Shown: piece by piece, positions 27,956 through 37,674 of the stretch
How the letters are laid out: the number at the start of each line of letters is the position of its first letter
Numbering within the stretch: the stretch's first letter is position 1
Origin: Stutzerimonas stutzeri
GTDB taxonomy: Bacteria > Pseudomonadota > Gammaproteobacteria > Pseudomonadales > Pseudomonadaceae
NCBI RefSeq assembly: GCF_024448955.1
Contig: NZ_JAMOIH010000006.1
Coordinates: forward strand, 117,420-181,419
Length of the DNA: 64,000 nucleotides
Direction: 5' to 3'
Notes under the pieces: generated by a model
Seen by the model: the letters and a program-made list of their open reading frames with translations, nothing else
Databases searched by the model: none
Told to the model about the DNA's origin: nothing
Made by a program: the position numbers and the translations under genes

Positions 27956-30241
27956 ATGGATCCCTCGATGCTAACCACGTACAACACTGCATTGGTGAGC
28001 CTGTCCATCCTGATTGCCATTGCCGGCTCCTTCACGGCGCTCGACCTGGCCAGCCGCGCCCGCGCTTCGGCCGATTGGATGCGGCATGCGTGGTTATGCG
28101 CAGCGGCCGTCTGCATGGGCGGCAGCATCTGGTCGATGCACTTCGTCGGCATGCTTGCCTTCGGCATGCCCGGTATGGAAATCCAGTACGACCTGGCGCT
28201 CACCCTCTGGTCGTTGGTCGTGCCGATTGCGGTGACGGCGATCAGTTTTTTTGCCGTCGGCATTCGCGGGCTGGGCCGCAAGACGCTCGGGATCGGCGGT
28301 CTGTTCATGGGGCTGGGGATTGGCGCCATGCACTACATGGGCATGGCCGCGATGACCATGCATGCCGAGCTATCCTACGACCCGTTTTGGGTGGTTATCT
28401 CTCTGATCATCGCAATCGGTGCGGCCACCGTAGCGCTCTGGCTATCGGCTCGCGGCCGACGCCTGATACTGCAGGCCGTCTCGGCCGTGGCGATGGGCTT
28501 TGCCGTGGCTGGCATGCACTACACGGCCATGGCCGGCGCGCGTTTCACCCCGCTGCACGATGCGATGCCCGCGCCGCACGACAGCGGTCTGGATCTGTTG
28601 ACGCTGGCGTTATCGGTCGCTGGCTCGACCTTCATCGTGCTGTTCTTCGGCCTTGCCGCCTCGATGCATGACCGACGCATGGCGATCATCAGCGAGCGCG
28701 AAGCAGCGGCCTTGCGCCAAAGCGAGGAGCGGTTCCGCGAGCTGTACAGCAAGACACCGTTGCCGCTGCATTCGCTGGATGACGAAGGCCGGATCGAGTC
28801 GGTCAGCGAGGCCTGGCTCGTACTGATGGGCTATCGCCGAGGCGACGTGATCGGGCGGCCGCTGATCAATTTCATGACCGAAAGCTCGGCGCGCCAGATG
28901 CTCAGCCAGGACTGGCCGGCATTGCTCGAAACCGGCGAATGCCTCAACGCCGAGTATCGCCTGGTGGCTAGGGCCGGCGTGTTCATCGATGTGCTCGCCT
29001 CCACGCGCCTCGAGCAGACTTCTCGCGGCGCGCTCATCATCGGCGGCCTGGTGAACATTACCGAACGCCGGCACGCCGAGGCCGCGCTCCGGCAGGCGCA
29101 GAAGCTGGAAGCGATTGGCAAGCTGACCGGTGGCATCGCTCATGACTTCAACAATCTACTCGCCGTGGTCAGTGGAAATCTCGAACTGCTGCGCAAGCGG
29201 CTGCCGAACGACACGGCCCGAACCAGCACGCTGATCGAAAACGCCTTATTGGCCACACAGCGTGGCGCCAGCCTGGTCCAGCGCATGCTGGCGTTCGCCC
29301 GCAAGCAGGACTTGAACCCCAGTTCCGTCGTGCTACCGGACGTGGTGATGAGCATGCGGGAGCTGCTGCAGCGCTCGGTGGGGACCAATATCGCCATCGA
29401 AACGCGATTCTCTCTGAGTCTGCCGCCTGCCTACGTCGATGCGAATCAGCTCGAAATGGTGTTGATCAATCTGGTGGTCAATGCACGGGACGCCATGCCG
29501 ACAGGCGGCACGATCTGCATCGAAGGCCAGCCGCGTTCCTTCAGGGCACCAACGGAACAATCGATGCAGGAGTTCATCGCCCTGATCGTGCGCGACGACG
29601 GCATCGGCATGAGTCCGGAGACGCTGGCCCGGGCAACCGAGCCCTTCTTCACGACCAAGGGGCCGGGCAAGGGCACCGGACTCGGCCTCTCGATGGCTCA
29701 TGGCCTGGCCGAGCAATCGGGCGGGCGATTGGAAATGGCGAGCCAGCCGGGCAAGGGAACGACCGTCGAACTGTGGCTACCCTTGGGCGTCCCGGCGCTG
29801 ATGGCTACCCCGGCATCCGAACATCCAGACGAACCCATCGCGGCGCCGGTCCCCGCCTTGTCGATTCTCGTGGTAGACGATGACCCACTGGTACTCGCCA
29901 ATACCACCGAGCTACTCGAGGACCTGGGACATCGAGTCACCGCGGTCGGCGATGGCGAGGCGGCCCTGGCTATCCTTCGCCAGCATGAGGCCTTCGATAT
30001 TTTGGTCTCAGATCAAATGATGCCCGGCATGACCGGCACCCAACTGGCCAAGATCGTCAAAATCGAAAGGCCCAAGCTGCCGGTCCTGTTGGTCAGCGGC
30101 TATGCGGAACTGTCCGAGGACGGTCGCCCGCTGCACACGCTGGCCAAGCCGTTTACGCAGCACACGCTCAGCGCAGCGATCGGCGACACGCTGGGGCGCC
30201 CGAATTCGCGTGTCGTGGTACCGCTGCATAACCGCCGTTGA
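27956..30241 (+). CDS. Hybrid sensor histidine kinase with MHYT domain
   Basis: A 761-residue membrane kinase. The N-terminal MHYT domain (about 1-240, seven membrane segments) carries the repeated motifs MHFVGM (61), MHYMGM (125) and MHYTAM (187), proposed to bind copper and sense oxygen, CO or NO. A PAS domain follows (about 255-375), then the H-box GGIAHDFNNLL (about 393), a HATPase domain (DDGIGMSPETLARATEPFFTTK, GTGLGLSMAHG) and a C-terminal receiver (ILVVDDDPLVLANT, SDQMMPGMTG). An ATG 12 bases downstream is an alternative start, and neither has a clear SD. No response-regulator gene lies nearby. Confidence 0.93.
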   Translation: MDPSMLTTYNTALVSLSILIAIAGSFTALDLASRARASADWMRHAWLCAAAVCMGGSIWSMHFVGMLAFGMPGMEIQYDLALTLWSLVVPIAVTAISFFAVGIRGLGRKTLGIGGLFMGLGIGAMHYMGMAAMTMHAELSYDPFWVVISLIIAIGAATVALWLSARGRRLILQAVSAVAMGFAVAGMHYTAMAGARFTPLHDAMPAPHDSGLDLLTLALSVAGSTFIVLFFGLAASMHDRRMAIISEREAAALRQSEERFRELYSKTPLPLHSLDDEGRIESVSEAWLVLMGYRRGDVIGRPLINFMTESSARQMLSQDWPALLETGECLNAEYRLVARAGVFIDVLASTRLEQTSRGALIIGGLVNITERRHAEAALRQAQKLEAIGKLTGGIAHDFNNLLAVVSGNLELLRKRLPNDTARTSTLIENALLATQRGASLVQRMLAFARKQDLNPSSVVLPDVVMSMRELLQRSVGTNIAIETRFSLSLPPAYVDANQLEMVLINLVVNARDAMPTGGTICIEGQPRSFRAPTEQSMQEFIALIVRDDGIGMSPETLARATEPFFTTKGPGKGTGLGLSMAHGLAEQSGGRLEMASQPGKGTTVELWLPLGVPALMATPASEHPDEPIAAPVPALSILVVDDDPLVLANTTELLEDLGHRVTAVGDGEAALAILRQHEAFDILVSDQMMPGMTGTQLAKIVKIERPKLPVLLVSGYAELSEDGRPLHTLAKPFTQHTLSAAIGDTLGRPNSRVVVPLHNRR

Positions 30242-30357
30242 AGCGTGCGGGCGCGTGTCCCGACCCGGCTCGCTGATCGTTCATCGATAAAACCTGAACG
30301 GATTCGGGCGCGCCGACTCTATCGAAACCACGGCTTTCGCTGATTTCGAGGTGATAG

Positions 30358-30897
30358 ATGCGCCATCCGACACGCTTCATCCGTACCCGACTCGTCCCGA
30401 TAACGCTGGCGGCCCTGCTGCTGTCACCAGGCATGGCGACAGCAGCCGCCGACTCGCCACAGGTACTCGGCTGGGTCGAGGAAGGGCTGATTCTTCCGGA
30501 AAAAGTAGCGGTGAAGTTCAAGCTCGATACCGGCGCGTTGACCTCTTCTATGCATGCGGAAAATATCGACCGTTTCGAGAAAGACGGTGAGGACTGGATA
30601 CGTTTCACCGTCGAACTGGAAGACATCAACACCGAAAAGCAGGTGAGGACGCGTCTGGAGCGGAAGATGGTCCGGGACCTCACGGTACGGGGCGCGGGCG
30701 GTGCCGAGGATCGCCCAGTCGTAATGATGAAAGTCTGCCTAGGCAATCAAGTCTATGAAGAGCAGTTTTCGCTGAACGACCGGGACAAGATGAACTACCC
30801 CGTGCTGATTGGCCGTCGCACGCTGGAGAAGATCGGCCCGGTGGATTCATCCAAGACATTCACCGTCGAGCCGAGCTGCGCTGACGCCGGCAGCTGA
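30358..30897 (+). CDS. Secreted retropepsin-like (putative zinc protease family) protein
   Basis: A 179-residue protein starting MRHPTRFIRTRLVPITLAALLL, with a signal peptide cleaved near TAAA. The mature part has the aspartic-protease-like motif KFKLDTGALTSSMHAENI (about 59-76) and MNYPVLIGRRTLEKIGPVD near the end. This is typical of the family annotated as ATP-dependent zinc protease (pfam05618), now considered a retropepsin fold. The start is supported by GAGGTGAT upstream. Its substrate is unknown. It is preceded by the kinase gene on the same strand after 116 bases. Confidence 0.85.
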   Translation: MRHPTRFIRTRLVPITLAALLLSPGMATAAADSPQVLGWVEEGLILPEKVAVKFKLDTGALTSSMHAENIDRFEKDGEDWIRFTVELEDINTEKQVRTRLERKMVRDLTVRGAGGAEDRPVVMMKVCLGNQVYEEQFSLNDRDKMNYPVLIGRRTLEKIGPVDSSKTFTVEPSCADAGS

Positions 30898-31140
30898 TCC
30901 GTACCGCACGCTCGAATGACCGCACCGATCCACAGCTCATCGCCTGGCTGCAACTCCCTTATTGCCCCTCCGGTCAACTGAAAGCGCCACCGCTGCACGT
31001 GATGGGCCTTTTCATCGCCCGAACGTCACATCGATCAGATCACCGGGCCTAGCCCGCGCCCGACACGGCATGGGTTACAAGAAGAAACCAGGCAGCGCTG
31101 GCTCGCGACTTCACCCATTCCCCGGAAACAGGAGCTTGAG

Positions 31141-32154
31141 ATGACCAACCGCGACCAGACTGCCGTGATCTGCGGCGGAACTGCCGGCGTGGGCCGCGCG
31201 ACCGCTCATGCCCTGGCACAGGCAGGTTTTCACGTGGCCGTGATCGCACGCGGCGAACAGGGCCTGGCCGACACGCGCCAGGCGCTCGAAGCGGCCGGCG
31301 CCACGGTGCTGACGATTGCCGCCGACGTCGCCGATGCCGAGGCGATCGACCGCGCCGCCGAGCGGATCGAGGCAGAGCTGGGACCGATCGAAGTCTGGGT
31401 CAACGCGGCCATGGCCACGGTCTTCGCCCCGGTCGAGAAGATCACCCCGGCGGAATACAAGCGGGTCACCGAGGTGACTTATCTGGGCTCCGTCCATGGC
31501 ACGCTGGCCGCGCTGCGGCACATGCAGACGCGCAATCGCGGCACCATCGTGCAGGTGGGCTCGGCCCTCTCCTATCGCGCCATTCCGTTGCAATCGGCTT
31601 ATTGCGCCGCGAAGTTCGCCATTCGCGGCTTTACCGACTCGTTGCGCTGCGAGCTGATCCACTCCAACAGCCGAGTCCGCCTGACCATGGTCCAGCTGCC
31701 GGCACACAACACGCCGCAGTTCGACTGGTCACGCAACAAGATGCGCAACCGTGCCCAGCCGGTACCACCGATTCACACGCCCGAGGTCGCGGCACGCGCC
31801 ATCCTCCGCGCCGCCAACGAAGCGCCGCGTGAACTCTGGCTGGGGCGTGCCTCGCTTCAGGCGATCATCGGCAATATGTTCATGTCGGGCCTGCTCGATC
31901 GTATGATGGCCAAGCAGGCCTGGAGCGGGCAGATGACCGACGAGCCGGTCGATGCCGGGCAGCCGGACAACCTCTTCGAACCGGTCGAAGGCCTGCATCG
32001 CACCGATGGCCGCTTCGGGGACCGGGCTCAGGACCACGCCGTAGCGCTGAGCAGCGAAACCGTCGGCAAGCTGGCGGTGGCAGGACTGGCGGCAGTGACC
32101 GTGGGCGCGGTGGCGTTGGTCGCCTCTATCGCCTCGGGTCGCGGCCGACGTTAA
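31141..32154 (+). CDS. SDR-family oxidoreductase
   Basis: A 337-residue short-chain dehydrogenase starting MTNRDQTAVICGGTAGVGRA. It has the NAD(P)-binding GGTAGVGRATA motif (12-22), VNAAMAT in place of NNAG (about 88) and the catalytic SALSYRAIPLQSAYCAAKF (Ser about 141, YxxxK about 154-158). The C-terminal extension ends in a hydrophobic segment (VAGLAAVTVGAVALVASIA), a possible membrane anchor. An AACAGGAG SD precedes the ATG. The 243-base gap before it holds nothing recognised. The substrate is unknown. Confidence 0.9.
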   Translation: MTNRDQTAVICGGTAGVGRATAHALAQAGFHVAVIARGEQGLADTRQALEAAGATVLTIAADVADAEAIDRAAERIEAELGPIEVWVNAAMATVFAPVEKITPAEYKRVTEVTYLGSVHGTLAALRHMQTRNRGTIVQVGSALSYRAIPLQSAYCAAKFAIRGFTDSLRCELIHSNSRVRLTMVQLPAHNTPQFDWSRNKMRNRAQPVPPIHTPEVAARAILRAANEAPRELWLGRASLQAIIGNMFMSGLLDRMMAKQAWSGQMTDEPVDAGQPDNLFEPVEGLHRTDGRFGDRAQDHAVALSSETVGKLAVAGLAAVTVGAVALVASIASGRGRR

Positions 32155-32768
32155 GGCACAGTGCGCAGTTCCTGCCGCGCCTGGCGCACCACCGACCAAC
32201 CGGCGGAAAGCGCCAGCCCCGCCATGAACAGCGCCACGATGAAGTCCGGCCAGCCGGAACCCGTCCCGAAAACGCTCGCTGCGGCAATCATCACCGCGAT
32301 GTTGCCCAGCGCGTCGTTGCGGCTGCATAGCCAGACCGAGCGCATGTTCGAGTCGCCCTCGCGAAACGCATAGAGCATCAGCGCCACGACGACGTTGGCA
32401 ACCAGCGCCAGCGCGCCGATCACGCCCATGGTCAGAGGCTCCGGCACCACGCCGACATAGATCGCCCAGCCGGCGCGAACCAGCACGAACAGACCGAAGG
32501 CCAGCATCGACAGGCCTTTCACCATCGCTGCACGTGAACGCCAGACCAGGCCCATGGACAGCACCACCAGCGTGATGCCGTAGTTGGCGGCATCACCGGC
32601 GAAGTCGATGGCGTCGGCCAGTAGCGAGACCGAGCCGGACCGCAACCCGCCGCTGACCTCCACGACGAACATGATCAGGTTGATCGCCAGCGCGAACCAC
32701 AGCGCCTTGCGAAAACCCGGGCTGACCGCCGGAGTTGAGCAGCCTGAATCACAGCATCTCGACGACAT
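32151..32768 (-). CDS. Cation diffusion facilitator-type efflux protein
   Basis: A 205-residue inner-membrane protein starting MSSRCCDSGCSTPAVSPGF, with a cysteine-rich N-terminus and five or six hydrophobic segments. The acidic transport motifs are ADAIDFAGDAANYG (about 52-65) and SRNDALGNIAVM (about 148-159). It lacks the cytoplasmic C-terminal domain of larger CDF proteins. Divergence from a MerR-family gene with a MerR-type operator suggests heavy-metal export. The metal is not set by sequence. Its 3' end overlaps the SDR gene by four bases, tail to tail. Confidence 0.88.
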   Translation of the reverse strand: MSSRCCDSGCSTPAVSPGFRKALWFALAINLIMFVVEVSGGLRSGSVSLLADAIDFAGDAANYGITLVVLSMGLVWRSRAAMVKGLSMLAFGLFVLVRAGWAIYVGVVPEPLTMGVIGALALVANVVVALMLYAFREGDSNMRSVWLCSRNDALGNIAVMIAAASVFGTGSGWPDFIVALFMAGLALSAGWSVVRQARQELRTVP

Positions 32769-32798
32769 GGGAATGTCTCCTGAACTATATTCGGAGCC

Positions 32799-32829
32799 AT
32801 TGCACACCCTGGAGCCGCTCCAGGGTCAA
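32799..32829 (-). promoter_or_regulatory. MerR-type promoter/operator of the cation-efflux gene
   Basis: On the minus strand, TTGACC (-35, 32829-32824) is followed by a 19 bp spacer and TGCAAT (-10, 32804-32799). The spacer holds the perfect palindrome ACCCTGGAG-N3-CTCCAGGGT (32826-32806). A 19-20 bp spacer filled by a palindrome is the signature of promoters that MerR proteins activate by DNA untwisting. Confidence 0.85.
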
Positions 32830-32872
32830 GCCCTATCCTGAGCACGATCGCAGCGAGACGAAGGAGACCATC

Positions 32873-33292
32873 ATGCGCATAGGCGAGCTGAGCAAGGCGG
32901 CCGACGTGGACGTCGAGACCATTCGCTATTACGAGAAGGTCGGGTTGATGCCCGCCCCGGAGCGCGGCGCCAATGGCTACCGGTCTTATTCTTCCAAGCA
33001 ACTGGCGCACCTGGTGTTCATTCGCCACTGCCGAGCGCTGGATATCGGGCTGGCCGACATCCGTCGGCTGCTGGAGTTTTCCGACCAGCCGGACGCCAGC
33101 TGCGGCGACATCAATCTGCTGATCGACCAACAGCTTGAGCGTGTCCGTATGCGGCTGGAAAGCCTCCACGCTCTGGAGCATCAGTTGCAGGCGCTGCGCG
33201 GTTGCTGCACTGGCAGCCGTCCGATGCAAGGCTGCGGCATTCTCAACGAGCTGACCAGCACGCGACAGGACGAGGCTCGGCACAAGCCTTGA
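32873..33292 (+). CDS. MerR-family metal regulator (CadR/PbrR type)
   Basis: A 139-residue activator/repressor starting MRIGELSKAADVDVETIRYYEK. It has the N-terminal winged helix (1-70), a coiled-coil dimer helix (about 85-110) and a Cys-rich metal loop. Metal-ligand candidates are C77 (ASCGDI), C111/C112 and C121 (MQGCGIL). C77 and C112 fit both CadR and PbrR. The C112-to-C121 spacing of nine matches PbrR as remembered, and CadR has seven. An AAGGAG SD precedes the ATG at 32873. It should control the divergent efflux gene. Confidence 0.9.
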   Translation: MRIGELSKAADVDVETIRYYEKVGLMPAPERGANGYRSYSSKQLAHLVFIRHCRALDIGLADIRRLLEFSDQPDASCGDINLLIDQQLERVRMRLESLHALEHQLQALRGCCTGSRPMQGCGILNELTSTRQDEARHKP

Positions 33293-33386
33293 GGCTCCGG
33301 TTCGCAATACAGCGTCGCGCTGACAACACTTGGCGGGCCGCGCGCCCCTTGGCTAATCTGCGTCTCTTTTGCCATGAGCCGTTCCG

Positions 33387-34157
33387 ATGCCGCTGTTCGA
33401 CATGTTGCTATTGATCGCTGCCGGCTTTGCCGCGGGAGGCATGAATGCGCTCGCCGGAGGCGGCACCTTCTTTTCGTTTCCAGCATTGCTGGCCACCGGC
33501 CTGCCGCCGGTTACCGCCAATGCGACCAACGCCGTGGCGCTCTGGCCCGCCAGCCTTGCCGGCGCCTGGGCTGCGCGCTCGGCCCTTCAGCCGCTGGGAC
33601 GCTACCTGATCCCGCTGCTACTGGCCGGTCTGATCGGCGGTTTGCTCGGCGGCCTTCTGCTACTGGCAAGCGGTGACGACTCCTTCAGTCTGCTCATTCC
33701 CTGGCTGTTGCTGCTAGCCACCGCGCTGTTCGCCGCCAGTCCCTGGCTGAGTCGCTGGCTCGCGGCACGCCGCAAAGATGAAAGCGCTGTACCACCGCAT
33801 GCGCCGTCATCGCTCGCGGCGCATGGGCTGGTGTCCATCTACGGCGGTTATTTCGGCGCGGGCATGGGCATCCTGCAACTGGCGGCGTTTTCCATCGAAG
33901 GCCACCAGCTGGTTCGCGCCAACGCGCTGAAGAATCTGATTTCCGCCGTCATCTACAGCGTTGCCACAGCCACATTCGTCATTGCCGGGCGCGTGAGCTG
34001 GTATGAGCTGACGATCCTGCTGATCGGCACCACACTCGGCGGCTATGCAGGCGGCGCGCTGAGCAAAAAACTGCCGGCCAACTGGCTGCGCGCCTTCGTC
34101 ATAGGCGTCGGCAGCACCATGACCGTCTATTACTTTTGGACGATTTACGGGCAATAG
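33387..34157 (+). CDS. TauE/SafE-family membrane permease
   Basis: A 256-residue integral membrane protein starting MPLFDMLLLIAAGFAAGGMNALAGGGTFFSFPALLATGLPP. It has about eight hydrophobic segments and two related halves, the second around YGGYFGAGMGILQLAAFSIEG (about 150). The family is linked to export or uptake of sulfite, sulfonates or other organic anions. The substrate cannot be told here and no sulfur-metabolism gene lies nearby. Confidence 0.88.
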   Translation: MPLFDMLLLIAAGFAAGGMNALAGGGTFFSFPALLATGLPPVTANATNAVALWPASLAGAWAARSALQPLGRYLIPLLLAGLIGGLLGGLLLLASGDDSFSLLIPWLLLLATALFAASPWLSRWLAARRKDESAVPPHAPSSLAAHGLVSIYGGYFGAGMGILQLAAFSIEGHQLVRANALKNLISAVIYSVATATFVIAGRVSWYELTILLIGTTLGGYAGGALSKKLPANWLRAFVIGVGSTMTVYYFWTIYGQ

Positions 34158-34164
34158 CCTGAAT

Positions 34165-34237
34165 GTCGGGTTACGCCTTAGTGACGCAGATTGCGCCTTC
34201 GGAGCCCCGGATTACGCCTTCGGCTAATCCAGGCTAC
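34165..34237. repeat. Interspersed repeat remnant (GATTACGCC..GGCTAATCC type)
   Basis: The stretch contains GGGTTACGCC, GATTGCGCCTTCGG and GGATTACGCCTTCGG-CTAATCCAGGCTACG. These are degenerate copies of one short palindrome family common between pseudomonad genes. It lies just after the TauE-family gene. No gene is seen in the 180 bases before xseB. Confidence 0.5.
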
Positions 34238-34337
34238 GGTCTGAGCGGCGGATCGTCCGGTCGACTTATGGCGTATGCCGTCCAGCTCTGCTAGTGTCGC
34301 GCCCGTTTCAGAGCAGCCGCAGAGAACAGGTTCCGCC

Positions 34338-34580
34338 ATGGCCCGCAAGAAAGTCGCCCTCGATTTCGAACAATCCCTCGCCGAGCTGCAGCAGTTGGTC
34401 GAGCGCCTGGAAAGCGGCGAGCTGTCGCTCGAAGACTCGCTGACCTGTTTCGAACAGGGGATCGGTCTGACCCGCGACTGCCAGGCCGCCCTGAGCCAGG
34501 CCGAACAAAAGGTGCAGATCCTGCTGGAGCGTGACGGCAAGCTGCAGGAAGCCCCCTTCGAGGTGGACCCGGAAGCATGA
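34338..34580 (+). CDS. xseB: Exodeoxyribonuclease VII small subunit
   Basis: The small subunit that assembles with XseA to degrade single-stranded DNA into short oligonucleotides. The 80-residue protein starts [35 protein letters not shown], covering the whole family signature. It is the first gene of xseB-ispA-dxs, and its TGA overlaps the ispA ATG. Confidence 0.96.
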   Translation: MARKKVALDFEQSLAELQQLVERLESGELSLEDSLTCFEQGIGLTRDCQAALSQAEQKVQILLERDGKLQEAPFEVDPEA

Positions 34581-35464
34581 TCGACGAGTACCAGCAACGC
34601 TGCCAAAAACGCGTCGATAGCTGTCTCGAGGCGCTCTTCTTCCCCCCCCGCCCGCAACTCGAACGCCTCTATCAAGCCATGCGCTACAGCGTGATGAATG
34701 GCGGCAAGCGCGTGCGCCCACTGCTGGTTTACGCCGCCTGCGAGGCGCTCGAAGGCGACAGCGCGCAAGCCGACGGCGCCGCCTGCGCCGTCGAACTGAT
34801 CCACGCCTATTCGCTGGTACATGACGACTTGCCAGCCATGGACGACGACGACCTGCGCCGCGGCCAACCGACCACCCACAAAGCCTTCGACGAAGCCTGC
34901 GCGATCCTCGCCGGTGATGGCCTGCAAAGCCTCGCCTTCGAAGCGCTCGCCGCCGAGGCGCACAACCCCAGCGATCCAGCCCTGCGTCTGGAGATGTTCA
35001 GCAGCCTCGCACGGGCAGCAGGTCCGGCTGGAATGGTTGGCGGGCAAGCGATCGATCTCGGATCGGTCGGCCTGAAACTTGATCGCACGGCACTGGAACT
35101 GATGCATCGCCACAAGACCGGCGCGCTGATCGAGGCCAGCGTGCGTCTCGGCGCCCTCGCCAGCGGACATGCCGATGCCGACAAGCTGGCCGCTCTGCAG
35201 CGGTACGCACAAGCCATCGGCCTTGCCTTCCAGGTGCAGGACGACATCCTCGACGTGGAAAGCGACACCGTCACGCTCGGCAAGCATCAGGGCGCCGATA
35301 TCGCCCGCGATAAGCCCACTTATCCGGCTTTGCTGGGCATGGACGCGGCAAAAGCCTACGCACTGGAGCTGCGCGATCTGGCTCTCGATGCCGTCGCGCC
35401 CTTCGGTGCGGCCGCCGAGCCGTTGCGCCAACTGGCCCGTTTCATCGTCGAGCGCCGCAGCTGA
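34577..35464 (+). CDS. ispA: Farnesyl diphosphate synthase
   Basis: Condenses isopentenyl diphosphate with dimethylallyl and geranyl diphosphate to farnesyl diphosphate, for quinones and undecaprenyl carriers. The 295-residue protein has the first aspartate-rich motif [14 protein letters not shown] (about 83-96) and the second DDILDVESD (about 221-229). GGKRVRP lies near 42-48. The ATGA overlap with xseB shows coupling. dxs, which supplies precursors of the same pathway, follows 121 bases later. Confidence 0.96.
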   Translation: MIDEYQQRCQKRVDSCLEALFFPPRPQLERLYQAMRYSVMNGGKRVRPLLVYAACEALEGDSAQADGAACAVELIHAYSLVHDDLPAMDDDDLRRGQPTTHKAFDEACAILAGDGLQSLAFEALAAEAHNPSDPALRLEMFSSLARAAGPAGMVGGQAIDLGSVGLKLDRTALELMHRHKTGALIEASVRLGALASGHADADKLAALQRYAQAIGLAFQVQDDILDVESDTVTLGKHQGADIARDKPTYPALLGMDAAKAYALELRDLALDAVAPFGAAAEPLRQLARFIVERRS

Positions 35465-35585
35465 GCCCGCCTGTCCCTGGCCGTATCGCCGGCGTCTATG
35501 GGGCGACCGTTGATGCCTGGGTCATTCTTCTCACTGTAACCATCGGGTAAACTGCGGCTCTTTTTCAGCCAAAACGATCCGCCCG

Positions 35586-37484
35586 ATGCCCAAGACGTTC
35601 CATGAGATTCCTCGGGTCCGCCCTGCGACGCCCGTTCTAGACCGCGCGGCCATTCCCGAGCAACTGCGCCGACTGAGCGAAGCGGAACTTGAAGAACTCG
35701 CCAACGAACTGCGGCAGGATCTGCTCTATAGCGTCGGCCGGACGGGTGGGCACTTCGGAGCCGGGCTCGGCGTGATCGAGCTGACCATCGCCCTGCACTA
35801 TGTCTACGACACACCGGACGACCGCCTGGTGTGGGATGTTGGCCATCAGGCCTATCCGCACAAGATCCTCACCGGCCGCCGCGAGCAGATGGCCAGCCTG
35901 CGTCAGAAAGACGGCCTCGCCGCCTTCCCGCGCCGCAGCGAAAGCGAGTACGACACCTTTGGCGTCGGCCACTCCAGCACCTCGATAAGCGCCGCCCTCG
36001 GCATGGCCATCGCCGCGCGCATGCAGGGCAAGAAGCGCAAATCCATCGCTGTGATCGGTGACGGCGCGCTCACTGCCGGCATGGCTTTCGAGGCCTTGAA
36101 CCACGCCCCGGAAGTTGGCGCCGACATGCTGGTGGTGCTCAACGACAACGACATGTCGATCTCGCGCAACGTCGGCGGGATGTCCAACTACCTGGCGAAA
36201 ATCCTTTCCAGCCGCACCTACACCAGCATGCGCGAAGGCAGCAAGAAGGTCCTATCGCGCCTGCCCGGCGCCTGGGAAATCGCCCGTCGCACCGAGGAAT
36301 ACGCCAAGGGTATGCTGGTTCCGGGCACGCTGTTCGAGGAGCTGGGCTGGAACTACATCGGCCCCATCGACGGCCATGACCTGCCGACGCTGATCGCCAC
36401 GCTGCGCAACATGCGCGACCTATCCGGCCCGCAGTTCCTGCACGTGGTGACCAAGAAGGGCAAGGGCTTCGCCCCGGCAGAAGTCGACCCCATCACCTGG
36501 CACGCCATCAGCAAGCTGGAGCCCGTCGGCGGTCCGGTTGCGCCGAAGAAGCCCAGCGGCCCGAAGTATTCCAACGTGTTCGGCCAGTGGCTATGCGACA
36601 TGGCCGCCGCCGACCCGCGCCTGACCGGCATCACGCCGGCCATGAAGGAAGGCTCCGACCTGGTCGATTTCAGCGAACGCTATCCAGATCGCTATTTCGA
36701 CGTTGCCATCGCCGAGCAACATGCGGTGACGCTAGCGGCCGGCATGGCCTGTGAGGGCGCCAAGCCGGTGGTCGCGATCTACTCGACCTTCCTGCAACGG
36801 GCTTACGACCAGCTGATCCATGATGTCGCGGTGCAGAACCTCGACGTGCTGTTCGCCATCGACCGCGCCGGCCTGGTCGGCGAAGACGGTCCGACCCACG
36901 CCGGCAGCTTCGATCTATCGTATCTGCGCTGCATCCCCGGCATGCTGGTCATGACGCCGAGCGACGAGAACGAGATGCGCCGTATGCTGACCACCGGTTA
37001 TCACTTCGAAGGCCCGGCGGCGGTGCGCTATCCGCGCGGCACCGGCCCGAACGCGACCATCGAACCAGGCCTCGAGCCGCTGGATATCGGCAAGGGCGTG
37101 ATACGGCGCCAAGGCTCGAAGGTGGCGCTGCTGGTATTCGGCGTACAACTGGCAGAGGCGCTGCAGGTGGGCGAGGCACTCGACGCCACCGTGGTCGACA
37201 TGCGCTTCGTCAAACCGCTGGATGAAGCACTGGTACGGCAATTGGCCGATTCCCATGAACTATTGGTGACCGTCGAGGAAAATAGCGTCATGGGCGGCGC
37301 CGGCAGTGCAGTGAATGAGTTCCTGACGCGCGAAGGCCTGCTCCAAGCCATCCTCAATCTCGGCCTGCCCGATTACTACGTGGAGCACGCCAAGCCCGCC
37401 GAGATGCTTACCGAATGTGGCCTGGACGCAGCGGGAATCGAGGCTGCAATACGTACGCGGCTGACGAGCCTGCAGCAACCGTAG
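35586..37484 (+). CDS. dxs: 1-deoxy-D-xylulose-5-phosphate synthase
   Basis: The thiamine-diphosphate enzyme that joins pyruvate and glyceraldehyde 3-phosphate in the first step of the MEP isoprenoid pathway, also feeding thiamine and pyridoxal synthesis. The 632-residue protein starts [18 protein letters not shown]. It contains [16 protein letters not shown] (about 80), the ThDP/Mg motif [16 protein letters not shown]...NDNDMSIS (about 158-195) and [21 protein letters not shown] (about 425). It completes the xseB-ispA-dxs cluster and is followed by a REP-like doublet. Confidence 0.97.
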   Translation: MPKTFHEIPRVRPATPVLDRAAIPEQLRRLSEAELEELANELRQDLLYSVGRTGGHFGAGLGVIELTIALHYVYDTPDDRLVWDVGHQAYPHKILTGRREQMASLRQKDGLAAFPRRSESEYDTFGVGHSSTSISAALGMAIAARMQGKKRKSIAVIGDGALTAGMAFEALNHAPEVGADMLVVLNDNDMSISRNVGGMSNYLAKILSSRTYTSMREGSKKVLSRLPGAWEIARRTEEYAKGMLVPGTLFEELGWNYIGPIDGHDLPTLIATLRNMRDLSGPQFLHVVTKKGKGFAPAEVDPITWHAISKLEPVGGPVAPKKPSGPKYSNVFGQWLCDMAAADPRLTGITPAMKEGSDLVDFSERYPDRYFDVAIAEQHAVTLAAGMACEGAKPVVAIYSTFLQRAYDQLIHDVAVQNLDVLFAIDRAGLVGEDGPTHAGSFDLSYLRCIPGMLVMTPSDENEMRRMLTTGYHFEGPAAVRYPRGTGPNATIEPGLEPLDIGKGVIRRQGSKVALLVFGVQLAEALQVGEALDATVVDMRFVKPLDEALVRQLADSHELLVTVEENSVMGGAGSAVNEFLTREGLLQAILNLGLPDYYVEHAKPAEMLTECGLDAAGIEAAIRTRLTSLQQP

Positions 37485-37526
37485 AATGGGAAACGCCGAA
37501 GATTTTTCCTCACGGCCCGCCAACCT

Positions 37527-37582
37527 GTAGGGCCGAAATCATTCGGCCGCCGCTTCACAAAGGCCGAACAAGTTCGGCCCTA
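37527..37582 (+). repeat. REP-like inverted doublet, copy 2 (GTAGGGCCGAA family)
   Basis: GTAGGGCCGAAATCATTCGGCC opens the unit and GGCCGAACAAGTTCGGCC-CTAT closes it, joined by GCCGCTTCACAAA. It lies between dxs and cobT and is nearly the same as copy 3 at 57408-57463. Its right-hand palindrome matches the left one of copy 1 in reverse. Confidence 0.8.
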
Positions 37583-37674
37583 TGTGCACAAACTGCAGCA
37601 GCTAAAGTGCCCGCGCGCTCTCCCTTCTGTTTTCCTTACGGCCCGGCCAGCCAGGCCGCCACCGGTACGCAGCC

